From positions 23,185,739 through 23,249,738 of the forward strand of contig OZ023267.1 of assembly GCA_964006375.1 (NCBI GenBank): a stretch of DNA of 64,000 nt. Direction: 5' to 3'. The stretch comes from Tillus elongatus. Lineage: Eukaryota > Arthropoda > Insecta > Coleoptera > Cleridae. Below the pieces are notes generated by a model. The model did no database searches and was not told the origin of the DNA. It saw only the letters and a program-made list of their open reading frames with translations. The position numbers and the translations under genes were made by a program. Positions 1 through 13,309 of the stretch are shown one piece after another. Each line of letters starts with the position of its first letter. The first letter of the stretch is position 1.

Positions 1-165
1 AATTTTTCCTCCGAAAATTACAAAGGTATTTAATGGAATTTGGTGGATACCTTGCCTTGGGAAAGACGTACCAAAATTAAACTTTCTAAGTTTATAGAAA
101 ATTGAGTTATTCAAATTTGAAGCATTTAATGAAAATTCACTACCATAACGCACTTGCTGCGTCCC
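1..165 (+). repeat. TA-core repeat family, right-end part
   Basis: This is the right terminal part of an abundant dispersed repeat. It ends in the family-diagnostic block ttcactaccataacgcact followed by tgctgcgtcc. The same block recurs at about 49.75, 50.15 and 53.62 kb, and in reverse complement at 10.2, 16.2, 50.25 and 63.93 kb. No coding potential is seen. Confidence 0.85.
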
Positions 166-344
166 GAGCTTTTATTATATTCATCCTTTTGTTGTTGATA
201 TTCCGTCCTCTGGTCTTACCTTTGTCTGGAAAACTGGAGACAATCGATGAAATTCGAGCTTTGTCAGTTTTTCATATAGTACAGCTTTTGTAATAAAAAC
301 AGGAAAAAGTTAGTATTATCTGTTGCAATTTTTTTTTAATTTTT

Positions 345-406
345 TCAAATCAGCGCGAACTAGGACCCCTAGAACCCATATCCGGGGTCAGTTTCAATTT
401 TTATAT

Positions 407-484
<78 letters not shown>
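345..484 (+). repeat. TA-core repeat, left half plus (TA)n tract
   Basis: The diagnostic left-half block (ggacccctagaacccatatc, then cggggtcagt) runs into a pure (TA)n tract at 410-484. The right half of the repeat does not follow. A different sequence with a PLE-like tail starts directly at the end of the TA tract, as if something had inserted into the microsatellite. Confidence 0.8.
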
Positions 485-486
<2 letters not shown>

Positions 487-775
487 AGAAGGGTTAAGGG
501 CAAAGCCGTAAGGAGACAACCGCATACACGTGTTTCAAGCTTATTAGCCATTATCAGTACGTTATAGCCAGGTGAAGATGGGAACACTCTGGATGAAGAT
601 GCAAAAATACACGGAGTCACAACAGGCAACCAGTGTACATTTGCAGCAAGATTTGGAAGACCCTCAATCCGCTTTTAATATTCTAGGTACCCAACCCCTG
701 AGGTAGCTTCGTTAAGAGCCGAAACGCGTTGGGTTTAAAAAAATAAAATACTGTTTGGAGGTAAGGCCTTTAATG
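485..775 (+). mobile_element. possible Penelope-like 3' tail with decayed hammerhead-like motif
   Basis: No ORF is present. Near 697-735 the order ctgagg, a short stem around gcttcgttaagagc, then gaaacgcgtt resembles the hammerhead-like motif of Penelope-like element termini (stem II, GAAA, self-complementary stem III ACGCGU). The A9 position of the core reads U, so it is probably inactive. It abuts a (TA)n tract, as other PLE insertions here do. The call rests on this motif only. Confidence 0.35.
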
Positions 776-1339
776 TTGTTATTTTGTAATCGCAGCTTAG
801 TTTTGATTGTATGATTTATGCATTTTAGTGATTACAAAAAAAAATCTACAGCTTCATTCCTGACAGGCAGTGCTGTAAAGCATTTTTTTTGCAGCAGAAC
901 CAGTATTTAGAAGCTTTTCTACTAGATGTAAAACATACTAGTAAGTAGTCACTTTGTCAGCGTATTGCTGATTAAAAAACTACACCGTTCTATTCGCGCA
1001 CTGGTCATTTCCGAAAAACAGCGCAATAAATTCGACATGTCCGTACATTGAATACACCATGATTTTAATACAATGAAAGAGTAAGAATGTGAAATGAATC
1101 ACTGTACCAAATTGCCACCGTGTTGAATGTTCACTGAATTTCACTGTCTTGCTTTCTATTTGGCCTTATCTGAAGCGATGAGTTAAGAACAGTGATTATA
1201 GACTCTCTTTATCAAAGTTTAGCAATTAAAAAGGATCGCAATCATTTAAAACGCTTTTGCCGAAGAACTGGATTGGCGATAGCAAATTTGAATCTGGATT
1301 TTTACATATGACCTCCATAGTTAAGAGTATTAGTATCAC
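776..1339. other. no recognisable feature
   Basis: AT-rich, with no ORF of note and no repeat shared with the rest of the window that I could see. Confidence 0.5.
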
Positions 1340-3405
1340 AAAAACTTGAAACTTTATAAAAACATGACCGATTATAGTTCCTTTAAAATGTTACGGGCTC
1401 GTTGCAAGCGGCAAATTTCTAACGATTACGACCACTATATTAGACTGACCGAGAACTCAATTGCTTCGGATTCCAGCCGTTTTTGGCGTTATATCTCATT
1501 ACAGAGGGGTAATCAAGGCATACCGTCTACGATGATATTAGATGACGTTTCTGCTTCATCGGGAAGCGGTATTTTCAATCTTTTTGCCCATTTTTTTTTT
1601 AGAAGCGTTTATGAAAATGGAGATGACGCACCGTATACGGATGATGCAGATGTAGGTATTGATTCGAGCTCTCGATCCAACATTTATATTACTGCAGATG
1701 AGATACTAGCAAGGCTTGATAATAAAAAGGGTGCTGGACCTGACGGATTGTCGCCATATTTTGTAAAGAGATGTGGAGATTCTCTGTTAGAACCACCGAT
1801 GTCCATTTTTAATAGATCTCGGCATTTTGGAATTTATCCTATAAAAAGGAAGACTGCGTCGGGTATTCCTATACATAAGGGTGGTTCTTGGAAATTTATT
1901 ACAAATTATCGCCTGATCAGTATCTTAGATGTACTTGGAAAATTGTTTGAATCCCTAGTACCTATATGTAAAGCTTTTTGAATTTGTCAAACATAAAATT
2001 ATTCCAGAGCAACATGGTTTTTATAAAGGCAGGTCGATTGACACTAACTTAACTTCATATACAAAATCTCTATTAAGATCTTTAGAAACAGAAAAGCAGG
2101 TGGATGCTGTGTACACCGATTTTTCCAAGGCCTTTGATAAAACTAATCATAGTATATTGTTGAGAAAGCTGGAGGGGATCGGTGTGCATGGAGTTCTCCT
2201 GCGTTGGGTTAGTTCGTATATAAGAAATAGATCTCAGTTTATATCCCTATTAGGTTATGAATCTATCCCTTACGAATTACCATCAGGTGTACCCCAAGGA
2301 TCCCACCTTGGGCCACTATTATTTCTGGTAAACGTTAATGATATAAATACTTGTTTTCAATTATGTAAATTTTTGATGTATGCCGACGACCTCAAATTAT
2401 TTATTCCTAATAATTGTGAACAAGACTGTTGCGTTTACAGGCCGACCTTAACAATTTGACTAATTATTGTAGCATAAATCAGCTTCACCTTAATTTAGAT
2501 AAGTGTAGTGTTATAACTTTTACTCGTGGGAAACAAGAGTTTCCGTATCTCTTGGATAATAATATTATCACACGGGTCACTTATGTAAAAGATCCAGGTG
2601 TTACCTTTGACATCAAGCTACAATTTTACAGACATATTGACACTATTGCTTCTGACAGTTATCGAATGCTGGGGCTTATCATGCGGCAAGGTGCAGTTTT
2701 TCACAATAAAAATGTTTTATCTTTAAACAATGCGTATGTTGCCAGCAAATTACAATTCGCGTCTTTTGTTTGGAATCCCCAATATCTTATATATAAGGAG
2801 CGCCTATAAAAGATACAAAATAGATTTGTAAGATTTTTGTGCTTTAAGCTTAAGTTAGAATTTAATAATAATTACAAAATTATGCGACACTTTTTTGAAA
2901 TTATATCATTGGAAGAAAGCCGGCTTCTCTCAGATTGCCTTTTTCTTTTTAAAATACTAAACGGTTTAATAGACTCTCCAGAACTTCTAAGTCAGATACA
3001 TTTCAATGTTCCAAACCGACTTTTCACGGTGGCTGAACCTTTTTCCTTGCCCTTTAGCAGTACTAACGTTGCTCTTAATTCGCCGCTGTTAAGAATGTTG
3101 AGAGCGGGTAATGAGCTCTCTGCCATCTTCATGTTCTGTGGCTCATTCCTCGGGTATAAAAAAGCTCTGACTATTGTTGTTGTGTTGATTTTTGTTTTTT
3201 TATTTGTCTCCATATTATAAGTGTGTGCACACATAGGTGCATATTGTATTTACAACTTAAATGAAATATTGTTTTGATTTGTTTTTAGAATAATGCATGA
3301 TGTTTCTGTTATCACTGCTGTATTTGTATTGATATATTATGCATGTGATTCCGTTTTGGGGGCAACACCGTTGGTAGCCAAACAAACACATAAATAAATA
3401 AATAA
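1340..3405 (+). mobile_element. 5'-truncated LINE, jockey/CR1-like
   Basis: The element lacks its 5' UTR, ORF1 and endonuclease. It begins in the linker before the reverse transcriptase and ends in an (AAAT/TAAA) tail at about 3390-3405, which marks the 3' end of a target-primed insertion. Confidence 0.8.
1346..3160 (+). pseudogene. LINE reverse transcriptase pseudogene
   Basis: This is the RT of a non-LTR retrotransposon, which copies its own mRNA at a nicked target. Visible blocks in order are the finger region with KGAGPDGLSPYF (about 1725-1765), motif A with DFSKAFD (about 2115-2140), the SGVPQGSHLGPLLF block (about 2285-2325) and the catalytic YADD box (about 2378-2392), followed by a degenerate thumb and C-terminal region. 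The frame changes near 1960 and again near 2435, and a TAA stop sits at 2807-2809 within otherwise continuing frame, so no full protein can be made. The apurinic endonuclease domain is missing. Closest families are jockey/CR1-type LINEs; the exact clade is not decided. Confidence 0.85.
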
Positions 3406-4506
3406 CTTAAAAAGTAATACCTAGACTAATTTGATGTAACTTTTCATGTACCTTTCCTTTATCAGTTGCTTGAATGAATTTGTTAAACAGCCGAACCAGA
3501 CCAGTTTCTTCAAAAGTAATTGTGTCCCAAAAACAAATTAAGTTATTTTGGTCAATTTGAGTAAATATGTTTTTTTGAAAAAGATTTACTACGTATTAAG
3601 ATTGAATATTCCAGCTGTTCAGAGAAGGAGACAAGCTTTGAGCATCTCGGAAGGGTCTATTAAATTGGCTGACAGCATTCCAGAAGGGTCCATCAGAAAG
3701 ACAATGAAATCATATTATATTCAATTATATTTGATCTAGATACTGTGACACGTTTTAGCTTAGCTCAAAGTTGAAGTTTTTGAATGAGAATTCGCCACAA
3801 TATACGTGCGAATATAAGTTTTAATAGAAAAAATAAATATCTGTAACTATTGAACAAAAAAAGTTCTGAGCTTCGGTAGTATATATAGATTTCTGAAAAA
3901 GATGGACGTACCTGGTGGCAAAGAGTTCGCATCATTTAATTAGAAAGTAATGGGGAAAAATTAATGAGGTAGTTTGCCATCAGAAAAGCGAGCGCAGTGT
4001 CGTATGGGGTAATAAAATTCCATACTTTACCGCTTTTAATAATTGACCGAATCGTAAAAAATGATAACGAATTCAATGTATTATTTATTTGCCCCTATTG
4101 TGGGGAGCGTTCATTGATATGGCCATAAAAGCACTTTATTGCGGACCATCAAATAGTAATGTAATGGGCAACCGGAACAAGCTATTGATACTTACTTTCC
4201 GTTTTTCTTTGTTAATTTTAAAGAGAAGAATGAATATTAATACATCTGTCTATTATTAGTTACTTGGTAAGTAGTTTATAAGGATTTTAAGCAGGTAATA
4301 CCTTTCTCCATAATTTTTCTTTCAAAGTTCAGGATAAGTTGCTCTATTAAGTAAACTACTATCATTATAACGTTATATTTAATAATGAACATCATCACAG
4401 TCCATGCACGAGGCAGCCTTGTCGCATACTTAATTCTGTGTCTCCGACAGGTTTTAAATTTAATTGCAGTTTTTGAAGTACATCCTCTTTTTTCTTTTTA
4501 CAAGTA
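3406..4506. other. no recognisable gene
   Basis: AT-rich sequence between the LINE and the satellite array. The short ORF at 3548-3739 has no recognisable domain. I see no repeat shared with other parts of the window. Confidence 0.5.
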
Positions 4507-7500
4507 GGTATGTCTCATTAAAAGAAAGGTGTTATGTCTTAGAATAATATTCTTATACAGAAATACGTACAGAGGTCTAGTCATACAAATCCTGAAAAAA
4601 CAAGAAGTCGCAGTAAAAGGATATAATCAAAAACTCTATGTGTCTCAGAATTACATTACTATACAGAAATACGTACAGATGACATATCATGCAAAGCCTG
4701 AAAAAATAAAAATCCTCATCAAAGCAATGCTATCAGAAAGTTATTATGTTTCAGAATAATCTCATTACACAGAACTACGTACAGAGGATCGGTCAGGTAA
4801 AGCCTGAAAAAACAACGAGTCTCATTAAAAGAACGTTATCAGAAAGTTATATGTCTCAGAATAACATTATTATACAGAAATATGTACCGAGGCCAAGTCA
4901 TATAAAGCTTGAAAAAACAAGAAGTCTCATTAAAAGAATGTTATCAGATTATGTCTCTGAATAATATTATTATACAGAAATGCGTATAGAACCCAAGTCA
5001 GATAAATCCAGAAAAAACAGGAAGTCTCATTAAAAGAATGTTATCAGATTATGTCTCTGAATAATATTATTATACAGAAATACGTACAGAGCCCAAGTCA
5101 GATAAATCCTGAAAAAACAAGAAGTCTCATTAGAAGAATGTTATCAAATTATGTCTCCGAATAATATTATTATACAGAAATATGTACAGAGTCCAAGTCA
5201 GATGAATCCTGAAAAAATAAGACGTCTCATTAAAAGAATGTTATCAGATTGTCCTTGAATAATATTATTATACAGAAATATGTACAGAGCCCAATTCAGA
5301 TAAATCCTGAAAAAACAAGAGGTCTCATTAAAATAATGTTATCAGATTATGTCACAGAATAATATTATACAGAAATACGTAGAGAGCCCAAGTCAGATAA
5401 ATCCTGAAAAAACAAGAGGTCTCATTAAAAGAATGTTATCAGATTATGTCACAGAATAATATTATACAGAAATACGTACAGAGCCCAAGTCAGATAAATC
5501 CTGAAAAAACAAGAGGTCTCATTAAAAGAATGTTATCAGATTATGTCACAGAATAATATTATACAGAAATACGTACAGAGCCCAAGTCAGATAAATCCTG
5601 AAAAAACAAGAAGTCTCATTAAAAGAATGTTATCAGATTATGTCACAGAATAATATTATACAGAAATACGTAGAGAGCCCAAGTCAGATAAATCCTGAAA
5701 AAACAAGAGGTCTCATTAAAAGAATGTTATCAGATTATGTCTCTGAATATTATTATTATACAGAAATACGTACAGAGCCCAAGTCAGATAAATCCTGAAA
5801 AAACAAGAAGTCTCATTAAAAGAATGTTATCAGATTATGTCACAGAATAATAATATTATACAGAAATACGTACAGAGCCCAAGTCAGATAAATCCTGAAA
5901 AAACAAGCAGTCTCATTAAAATAATGTTATCAGATTATGTCCTTGAATATTATTATTATACAGAAATATGTACAGAGCCCAAGTCAGATAAATCCTGAAA
6001 AAACAAGAAGTCTCATTAAAAGAATGTTATCAGATTATGTCACAGAATAATAATATTATACAGAAATACGTACAGAGCCCAAGTCAGATAAATCCTGAAA
6101 AAACAAGAAGTCTCATTAAAAGAATGATATCAGATTATGTCACAGAATAATAATATTATACAGAAATACGTACAGAGCCCAAGTCAGATAAATCCTGAAA
6201 AAACAAGAAGTCTCATTAAAAGAATGTTATCAGATTATGTCACAGAATAATAATATTATACAGAAATACGTACAGAGCCCAAGTCAGATAAATCCTGAAA
6301 AAACAAGAAGTCTCATTAAAAGAATGTTATCAGATTATGTCACAGAATAATAATATTATACAGAAATACGTACAGAGCCCAAGTCAGATAAATCCTGAAA
6401 AAACAAGCAGTCTCATTAAAAGAATGTTATCAGATTATGTCCTTGAATATTATTATTATACAGAAATATGTACAGAGCCCAAGTCAGATAAATCCTGAAA
6501 AAACAAGAAGTCTCATTAAAAGAATGTTATCAGATTATGTCACAGAATAATAATATTATACAGAAATACGTACAGAGCCCAAGTCAGATAAATCCTGAAA
6601 AAACAAGAAGTCTCATTAAAAGAATGATATCAGATTATGTCACAGAATAATAATATTATACATAAATACGTACAGAGCCCAAGTCAGATAAATCCTGAAA
6701 AAACAAGCAGTCTCATTAAAAGAATGTTATCAGATTATGTCCTTGAATAATATTATTATACAGAAATATGTACAGAGCCCAATTCAGATAAATCCTGAAA
6801 AACAAGAAGTCTCATTAAAAGAATGTTATCAGATTATGTCCTTGAATAATATTATTATACAGAAATACGTACAGAGCCCAAGTCAGATAAATCCTGAAAA
6901 AACAAGAGGTCTCATTAAAAGAATGTTATCAGATTATGTCACAGAATAATAATATTATACAGAAATACGTACAGAGCCCAAGACAGATAAATCCTGAAAA
7001 AAACAAGAAGTCTCATTAAAAGAATGTTATCAGATTATGTCACAGAATAATATTATACAGAAATACGTAGAGAGCCCAAGTCAGATAAATCCTGAAAAAA
7101 CAAGAAGTCTCATTAAAAGAATGTTATCAGATTATGTCACAGAATAATATTATACAGAAATACGTACAGAGCCCAAGTCAGATAAATCCTGAAAAAACAA
7201 GAAGTCTCATTAAAAGAATGTTATCAGATTATGTCACAGAATAATATTATACAGAAATACGTACAGAGCCCAAGTCAGATAAATCCTGAAAAAACAAGAA
7301 GTCTCATTAAAAGAATGTTATCAGATTATGTCACAGAATAATATTATACAGAAATACGTAGAGAGCCCAAGTCAGATAAATCCTGAAAAAACAAGAAGTC
7401 TCATTAAAAGAATGTTATCAGATTATGTCACAAAATAATATTATACAGAAATACGTACAGAGCCCAAGTCAGATAAATCCTGAAAAAACAAGAAGTCTCA

Positions 7501-10130
7501 TTAAAAGAATGTTATCAGATTATGTCACAGAATAATATTATACAGAAATACGTAGAGAGCCCAAGTCAGATAAATCCTGCAAAAACAAGAAGTCTCATTA
7601 GAAGAATGTTATCAAATTATGTCTCTGTATAATATTATTATACAGAAATATGTACAGAGTTCAAGTCAGATAAATCCTGAAAAAACAAGAAGTCTAATTA
7701 AAAGAATGTTATCAGATTATGTCTCTGAATAATATTATTATACAGACATACGTACAGAGCCCAAGTCAATAAATCCTGAAAAAAACAAGCAGTTTCATTA
7801 AAAGAATGTTATCAGATTATGTCTCTGAATAATATTATTATACAGAAATATGTACAGAGCCTAATTCAGATAAATCCTGAAAAAACAAGAGGTCTCATTA
7901 AAATAATGTTATCAGATTATGTGTCTGAATATTATTATTGTAGAGAAATACGTACAGAGCCCAAGTCAGATAAATCCTGAAAAAACGAGATGTCTCATTA
8001 AAAGAATGTTATTAGAAAGTTATTATGTCCCAGAATAATATTATTATACAGAAATACATAAAGCCAAATCATATAAATCCTAAAAAAAAAGTCTCCTTAG
8101 AAGAATATAGTCAGAAAGCGATTATGCCTCAGAATAACATTATACACAAATACGTTCAGAAGACAAGTCATATAAAGTCTGAAAAACAAGAAGCCTCATC
8201 AAAGTAATGTTATTAGAAATTTATTATGTCTCAGAATTATATTAATTGACAGAAACAGGTACAGAGCAAAAGTCACGTAGAGCATGAAAAAACAACAAGT
8301 CTCATTAAAAGAACATTATCAGAAAGTTATATGTCTTAGAATAATATCATTATAAAGAAATATGTACAGAGACCATGTTATATAAAGCGTGAAAAACAAG
8401 AAGTCTCATTAAAAGATGTTATCAGAAAGTTATTACGTCTCAGAATAATAATATTATACCGATGTACCTATAAAGAGCAAGCCATATGAAGCATGAAAAA
8501 ACAAGGAGTCTCATTAAAGAAATATTATTAGAAAGTTATTATGTCTCAGAATAATATTATTTTACAGAAATACGTACAGGAGCCAAGTCATATAATTCCT
8601 GAAAAAATAAGGAGCCTCATCAAAGCAAGGTTATAAGAAAGTTGTTATGTCTCAGAATAATATTATTATACAGAAACACGTACAGAGAACAAGTCATATA
8701 AAGCTTGAAAACAGAACTAGTCTCATTAAAAAAACGTTATCAGAAAGCTATATGTCTCAGACTAATATTATTATACAGAAATATGTACAGAGACCAAGTC
8801 ACATAAAGCTAGAAAAAGCAAGAAGTCTCATTAAAAGAATATTATCAGATTATGTCTTTGAATAATGTTATTATACAGATATGCGTATAAAGAGCAAGTC
8901 ATATGAAGCTTGAAAAACAAGGAGTCTCATTAAAAGAATGTTATCAGAAAGTTATTATGTCTCAGAATAATGTTACTATACAGAAATACATACAGAAGCC
9001 AAATCATATAAATCCTAAAAAAACAAGAACTCTCTTTGAAAGAATATAGCCAGAAAGTGATTATGCCTCAGAATAACATTAGGTATACAAAAATACGTTC
9101 ACAAGACAAGTCGTATAAAGTCTGAAAAAATAAGAAGCCTCATCAAAGCAATGTTATTAGAAAATCATTATGTCTCAGAATAATATTATTATATAGAAAC
9201 ACGTACAGAGAACAAGTCATGTTAAGCCTAAAAAACAACGGGTCTCGTTAAAACAACGTTATCAGAAAGTTATATGTCTCAGAATAATATTATTATACAA
9301 AAATATGCACAGAGGTCAAGTCATATCAATCTTGAAAAAAAACCCAGAAGTCTCGTTAAAAGAGTGTTATCAGAAAGTTATATATCTCAGGATAATATCA
9401 TTATATAGAAATATGTACAAAGGTCATGTTATATAAAGCTTGAAAAAACAAGAAGTCTCATTAAAATAATGTTATCAGAAAGTTACTATGTCTCGGAATA
9501 ATATTACTATACAGAAATACGTACAGATTACAAGTCCTATAAAGCCTAAAAAAAAATAATTGTTCCATTAAAATAATGTTAGCAGATCATGTCTTTGAAT
9601 AATATTATTATACAGATATACGTATAAAGAGCAAGTCATATGGAGCCTGAAAAAAACAAGTAGTCTCATTAAAATAATATTATTAGAAAGTTATTGTTTT
9701 GGAATAATATTATTATACAGAAATATGTACAGAAGCCAAGTCAACTATGAAAAACCAAGAAGTTTCATTAAAAGAATATAATCAGAAAGTTATATAATAT
9801 TATGAAGTCACATAAAGCCTGAAAAAATAAGAAGCCTCATCAAAGCAGTGTTATCAGAAAGTTATTACGTCAGAATAATATTATTATTACAGAAACACGT
9901 ACATAGGTTATGTAAAGTCTGAAAAACAAGAAGTCTCATTAAAATAATGTTATTAGAAAGTTATGTCACAGAATTATATTAGTAAACAGAAATAGGTACA
10001 GATGACAAGTTATATAAAACCTGAAATGTCATTAAGAGAATGTTACCACAAAGTTATTATGTCTCATAATTGAATTACTTTTCAGAAATACTTACAGAGG
10101 GCACATCATATAAAGCCTGCAAAAATAAAA
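4507..10130 (+). repeat. ~100-bp satellite array, about 56 monomers
   Basis: Tandem repeat of a unit containing gtctcattaaaagaatgtta, a cagattatgtc/cagaaagtt segment, ataatattattatacagaaa and tacgtacagagcccaagtca. In the core the period is exactly 100 bp (aaacaagaag at 6001, 6101, 6201, 6301) or 97 bp where one 'ata' is missing. Monomers at both edges (4.5-4.9 and 8.0-10.1 kb) are longer and much more diverged than those at 5.3-7.6 kb, as expected if unequal crossover homogenises the centre. Short ORFs across one or two units shift frame at nearly every unit, so the array is non-coding. Confidence 0.95.
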
Positions 10131-10204
10131 AGTTAATGACGTGTTTGGTATAATTTGTATGAACTATTCTATACTTATAAAAAAAAGTGACGACGTGGCA
10201 GTTT

Positions 10205-10687
10205 AATGCAATAGAAAAAAGTTCGGGGCGCAGCAAGTGCGTGATGGTAGTGAATTTTTATTAAATGTTTCAAACTTGAATAACTAAATTTTCTATAAAC
10301 TTAGAAAGTTTAATTTTGGTATGTAGTAAGATATTTTCTAAAGCAAAATATTTACCAAATTTCATTAAAATAACTTTGTAATATTCGGAGAAAAAAATTT
10401 TTTTCAAAAGAAAATTCAAAATTTAAATTCTCAATTTTCTATAAACCTATAAAGTTGAATTTTGATACGTAGTAAGAACTCTTGCAAGGCAACATATGTA
10501 GTAAATGTCATTGAAACATCTTTGTAATTTTCGGAGAAAAAACTTGTTTTTTAAAAAAAACTCAAAAATTTTCCCGGAAAACCATGTCCGATTTGCCTGG
10601 ATAGCAAAGTCATCCAAGCCATTAATAAAAGAAAGGCACCTACCGAGTTTAATCGAAATCGGTTAATTATTTTTTGAGTTATCGGAT

Positions 10688-10780
<93 letters not shown>

Positions 10781-10905
10781 GAAACTGGCTCCGGATATGG
10801 GTTCTAGGGGTCCTAGTTAGCGCTCATTTGAAAAAAATTTTGCAGTCTCACCATCGATACCTCTCTATTAGTATATTTTTTAAAATAAAAATTCACTGAA
10901 AGGAC
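10205..10905 (-). repeat. TA-core repeat, complete copy
   Basis: In reverse orientation this runs from gcgcagcaagtgcgtgatgg through two degenerate ~150-bp internal units (each with the tccgatttgcctgg-type segment), then a (TA)n tract at 10691-10777, then the ccggatatgggttctagggg block, and ends in ttcactgaaagg. It is the best example of both halves around an uninterrupted TA core. Confidence 0.85.
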
Positions 10906-10910
10906 AAAAA

Positions 10911-11255
10911 ATCTAATGTTAAAGAGAGTCATATCTGTTCGTAAACGAATTAATCGATATCGCACTAGTCTACGACGGATGAACGGTTACATGCACTGAA
11001 GACACGGTTTGCAAGATATTTTTGGCAACATCGAACATTGAATACTGGGAAACTCGTGTTCTCGAAGGCGCTTCTCTGAATTTAAAGCAAATATGGGGTG
11101 GGTAATGATGAGATCACCATGCTCCCGTGTTTCCGTGAATGTGGTTAGACCCCAGAAATGCAAACTGTCTTGGTAGCATGGTTTTTATGCACCATACGGG
11201 AACGAAATAGCCGTTCATTGCAACCTCTCTAGCCGCTCACGATCTCTGGATACGT
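10911..11255. other. no recognisable feature
   Basis: Unique-looking sequence of more balanced base composition than its flanks. No ORF or splice-bounded exon could be supported. Confidence 0.4.
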
Positions 11256-11263
11256 CTGGATAC

Positions 11264-11375
11264 TAGGGCTGGGAATCGAATACGAATAGTTCGAATATTC
11301 GAGTATTCGAATACGAATTATTTCAACGAGAGTGTATTCGAATATTCAAATATATTCGCATATATTCGAATATTC

Positions 11376-11434
<59 letters not shown>

Positions 11435-12415
11435 GGATGGGAATGATCCCCAGAAGACTCTTAGAATCACTCACCGTAGGGAGCACTAGGAGAAAAAAGT
11501 AGATCTTTCAAATAAGTGATTATAAATAATTTGTTAGCTTTGCACTGTATATGCTCTCTTTGCTTGGTTTCAACTAAATATTTCTAAGAACCATATAATT
11601 TTGTCGAGTATTTCTATGAATTTTTCCGTGTCTTACGCCTTTATGAGCCAATAAAAATCCGCAGAGAAACAGCATATGTCGGATTACTAAGCGGAAGGTG
11701 TCGCAACACATTTTGAAACTTTGAATTGTAGGGCGCTTTTATCGAGTTGAAATCGATAAATTATTGGGTTTCCAGATTGAAGTATGGTTTGTTTGAAGTT
11801 AGTTGAAAACACTTGAGTAAGTCGAAAGCTGCATTTGTCCTTTAACTCATAGGCGGCGCATAGAAGTTCATAAACACCAAAATGTAATCAAAATATGATG
11901 ATAAAATTATTGTATTGTATGTTGTAACAAATCAACCGGTGGTTATCCATATCGCATTCGAATTATGCAATGAAAACAAACATGAATTTACCCTTTAACA
12001 CTTAGAGGATCATAAATACGAAAATAGAAATGCAAGAGATTCTTAGATATACTAACAGCACAGCAAGTTCGTCTTGCAACCTACATTATAATATAATATA
12101 CCAACATTATAATCGTCATTAATTTTTCTAAAATAAACAATGAAAAATTTCCGGAATTATTTGAAAGTTAAGAATTAAATAGCTAGTTTTCTAGGAAACA
12201 GAGGCAGATTTAAAAAATGATAACAGACACCCATGGGCTTAGGGGAGTGTTTTTTACTGTGCGAATATTCGAATACTCTGCGAATATTCGAATACTCGAC
12301 GAATATTCGAATATTCGAATACTCCACGAATATTTGAATACTCGAATAATTCGAATAGTCGTGAAGCTTTCGGAACGAATATTCGAATACACAAGCGGAT
12401 AAATTCCCAGCATTA
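11264..12415. mobile_element. non-autonomous hAT-like element
   Basis: Terminal inverted repeats tagggctgggaat (left) and taatgctgggaat (right, read on the minus strand) are bounded by a perfect 8-bp duplication, ctggatac, at 11256-11263 and 12416-12423. An 8-bp duplication and a TAGGGCTGGGA-type end are typical of hAT elements. There is no transposase. Both subterminal regions (11278-11375 and 12255-12400) are packed with the palindrome ttcgaatattcgaa, probably transposase binding sites. A (TA)n tract lies at 11379-11431. Confidence 0.85.
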
Positions 12416-12589
12416 CTGGATACCAAACTAGTCCGCCATAGTCTAGTAGTCTTATGTAGGTGATTTAGAGTAACTTGACACGCTGGTAGGTGATATATCA
12501 GAATTAGTAACAGAATATGATCATTAATTAGCCTTTGAGAAAACGTGGGGCACATGTGACGACCATTCCATGCCTTCTGCTACAATAAA

Positions 12590-12820
12590 TCTGAATAGCT
12601 TAGTTCGGGAGGTAAGTAACCTCTAGAATCGGGCGCAAAGTCGCGGGTTCGAGTTCTGTATTTGGGCAGTCAGTCTTTTTCATTGGAATGTGGAAAGGAC
12701 GGCTTCTGATGAGCTATGGGTGGTGTCCTTTGTCTATATGTGTATGTAAGTTCCCACGCACAAGTCAAAGACTTCTAGGTGCGGACTTTGTGTACCGTGG
12801 TGTTATTATTATTATTATAA
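12590..12820 (+). mobile_element. tRNA-derived SINE
   Basis: The head has an A-box-like tagttcgggagg (about 12601-12612) and a B-box gggttcgagttc (about 12645-12656) at tRNA-like spacing. A non-tRNA body follows, ending in a (TTA)n tail near 12803-12818. This is the architecture of a Pol III-transcribed SINE. The acceptor stem does not fold as a tRNA gene, so a functional tRNA is unlikely. Confidence 0.6.
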
Positions 12821-13309
12821 ATCCCAGATCGGTTGGTTGCTTTACTGCAGAGTGTTGGATACCACCAATGTAACAACAATTATACTTCGGATTGCTTGTT
12901 TCCGACATGAGTTGGAGATGTTAACCACTGTCTGGACCAGTATTCCAATCTCTGAAGATCTTCTTGAAGTACACTTGTCAATGCTCAAGAAATATGATCA
13001 AAGGTAATCTAATAATATGTGGTAGGTCCTTGTTATAAACCAGATATAATACGGTTCTCTGATCAGCGTTATGTCATTTGCTTACCTTTGGGAACGAAAC
13101 CGATCTCCATTTCTTTTGATTCATGCTGTTTTTGTTTTCTGTCCCCTCTTATGTGTTTTTAAGTTGTCTTGATAGGCTCCAAGACATGAAGAGATGTGTC
13201 CTTGTACACCCCTAAATAATTTAGGGGAAAAATAAAATAAATAAGTGTAGGCAGGTATATATTATTTCATTACTGTACATTCGTTCTGTTTTTAATTAAC
13301 TAATTCTGA

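Noticed and set aside
697..735. Functional hammerhead in the first PLE-like tail
   Set aside because: Core position A9 is changed and stem II is weak. It is treated as a decayed remnant.
4529..8865. Short repeated ORFs with a recurring peptide (NNIIIQKYVQ...) in the 100-bp satellite
   Set aside because: The unit length is 97 or 100 bp in most copies, so the frame shifts between units and stops recur. The ORFs are a by-product of the repeat.
4507..10130. CRISPR-like array
   Set aside because: The whole ~100-bp unit is repeated without unique spacers, and the context is eukaryotic.
12217..12555. ORFs on both strands with repeated EYSNIR motifs
   Set aside because: They are generated by the TTCGAATATTCGAA palindromes in the hAT-like element.
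12590..12665. tRNA gene
   Set aside because: A- and B-box-like sequences are present, but no acceptor stem or anticodon arm folds properly. A tRNA-derived SINE fits better.
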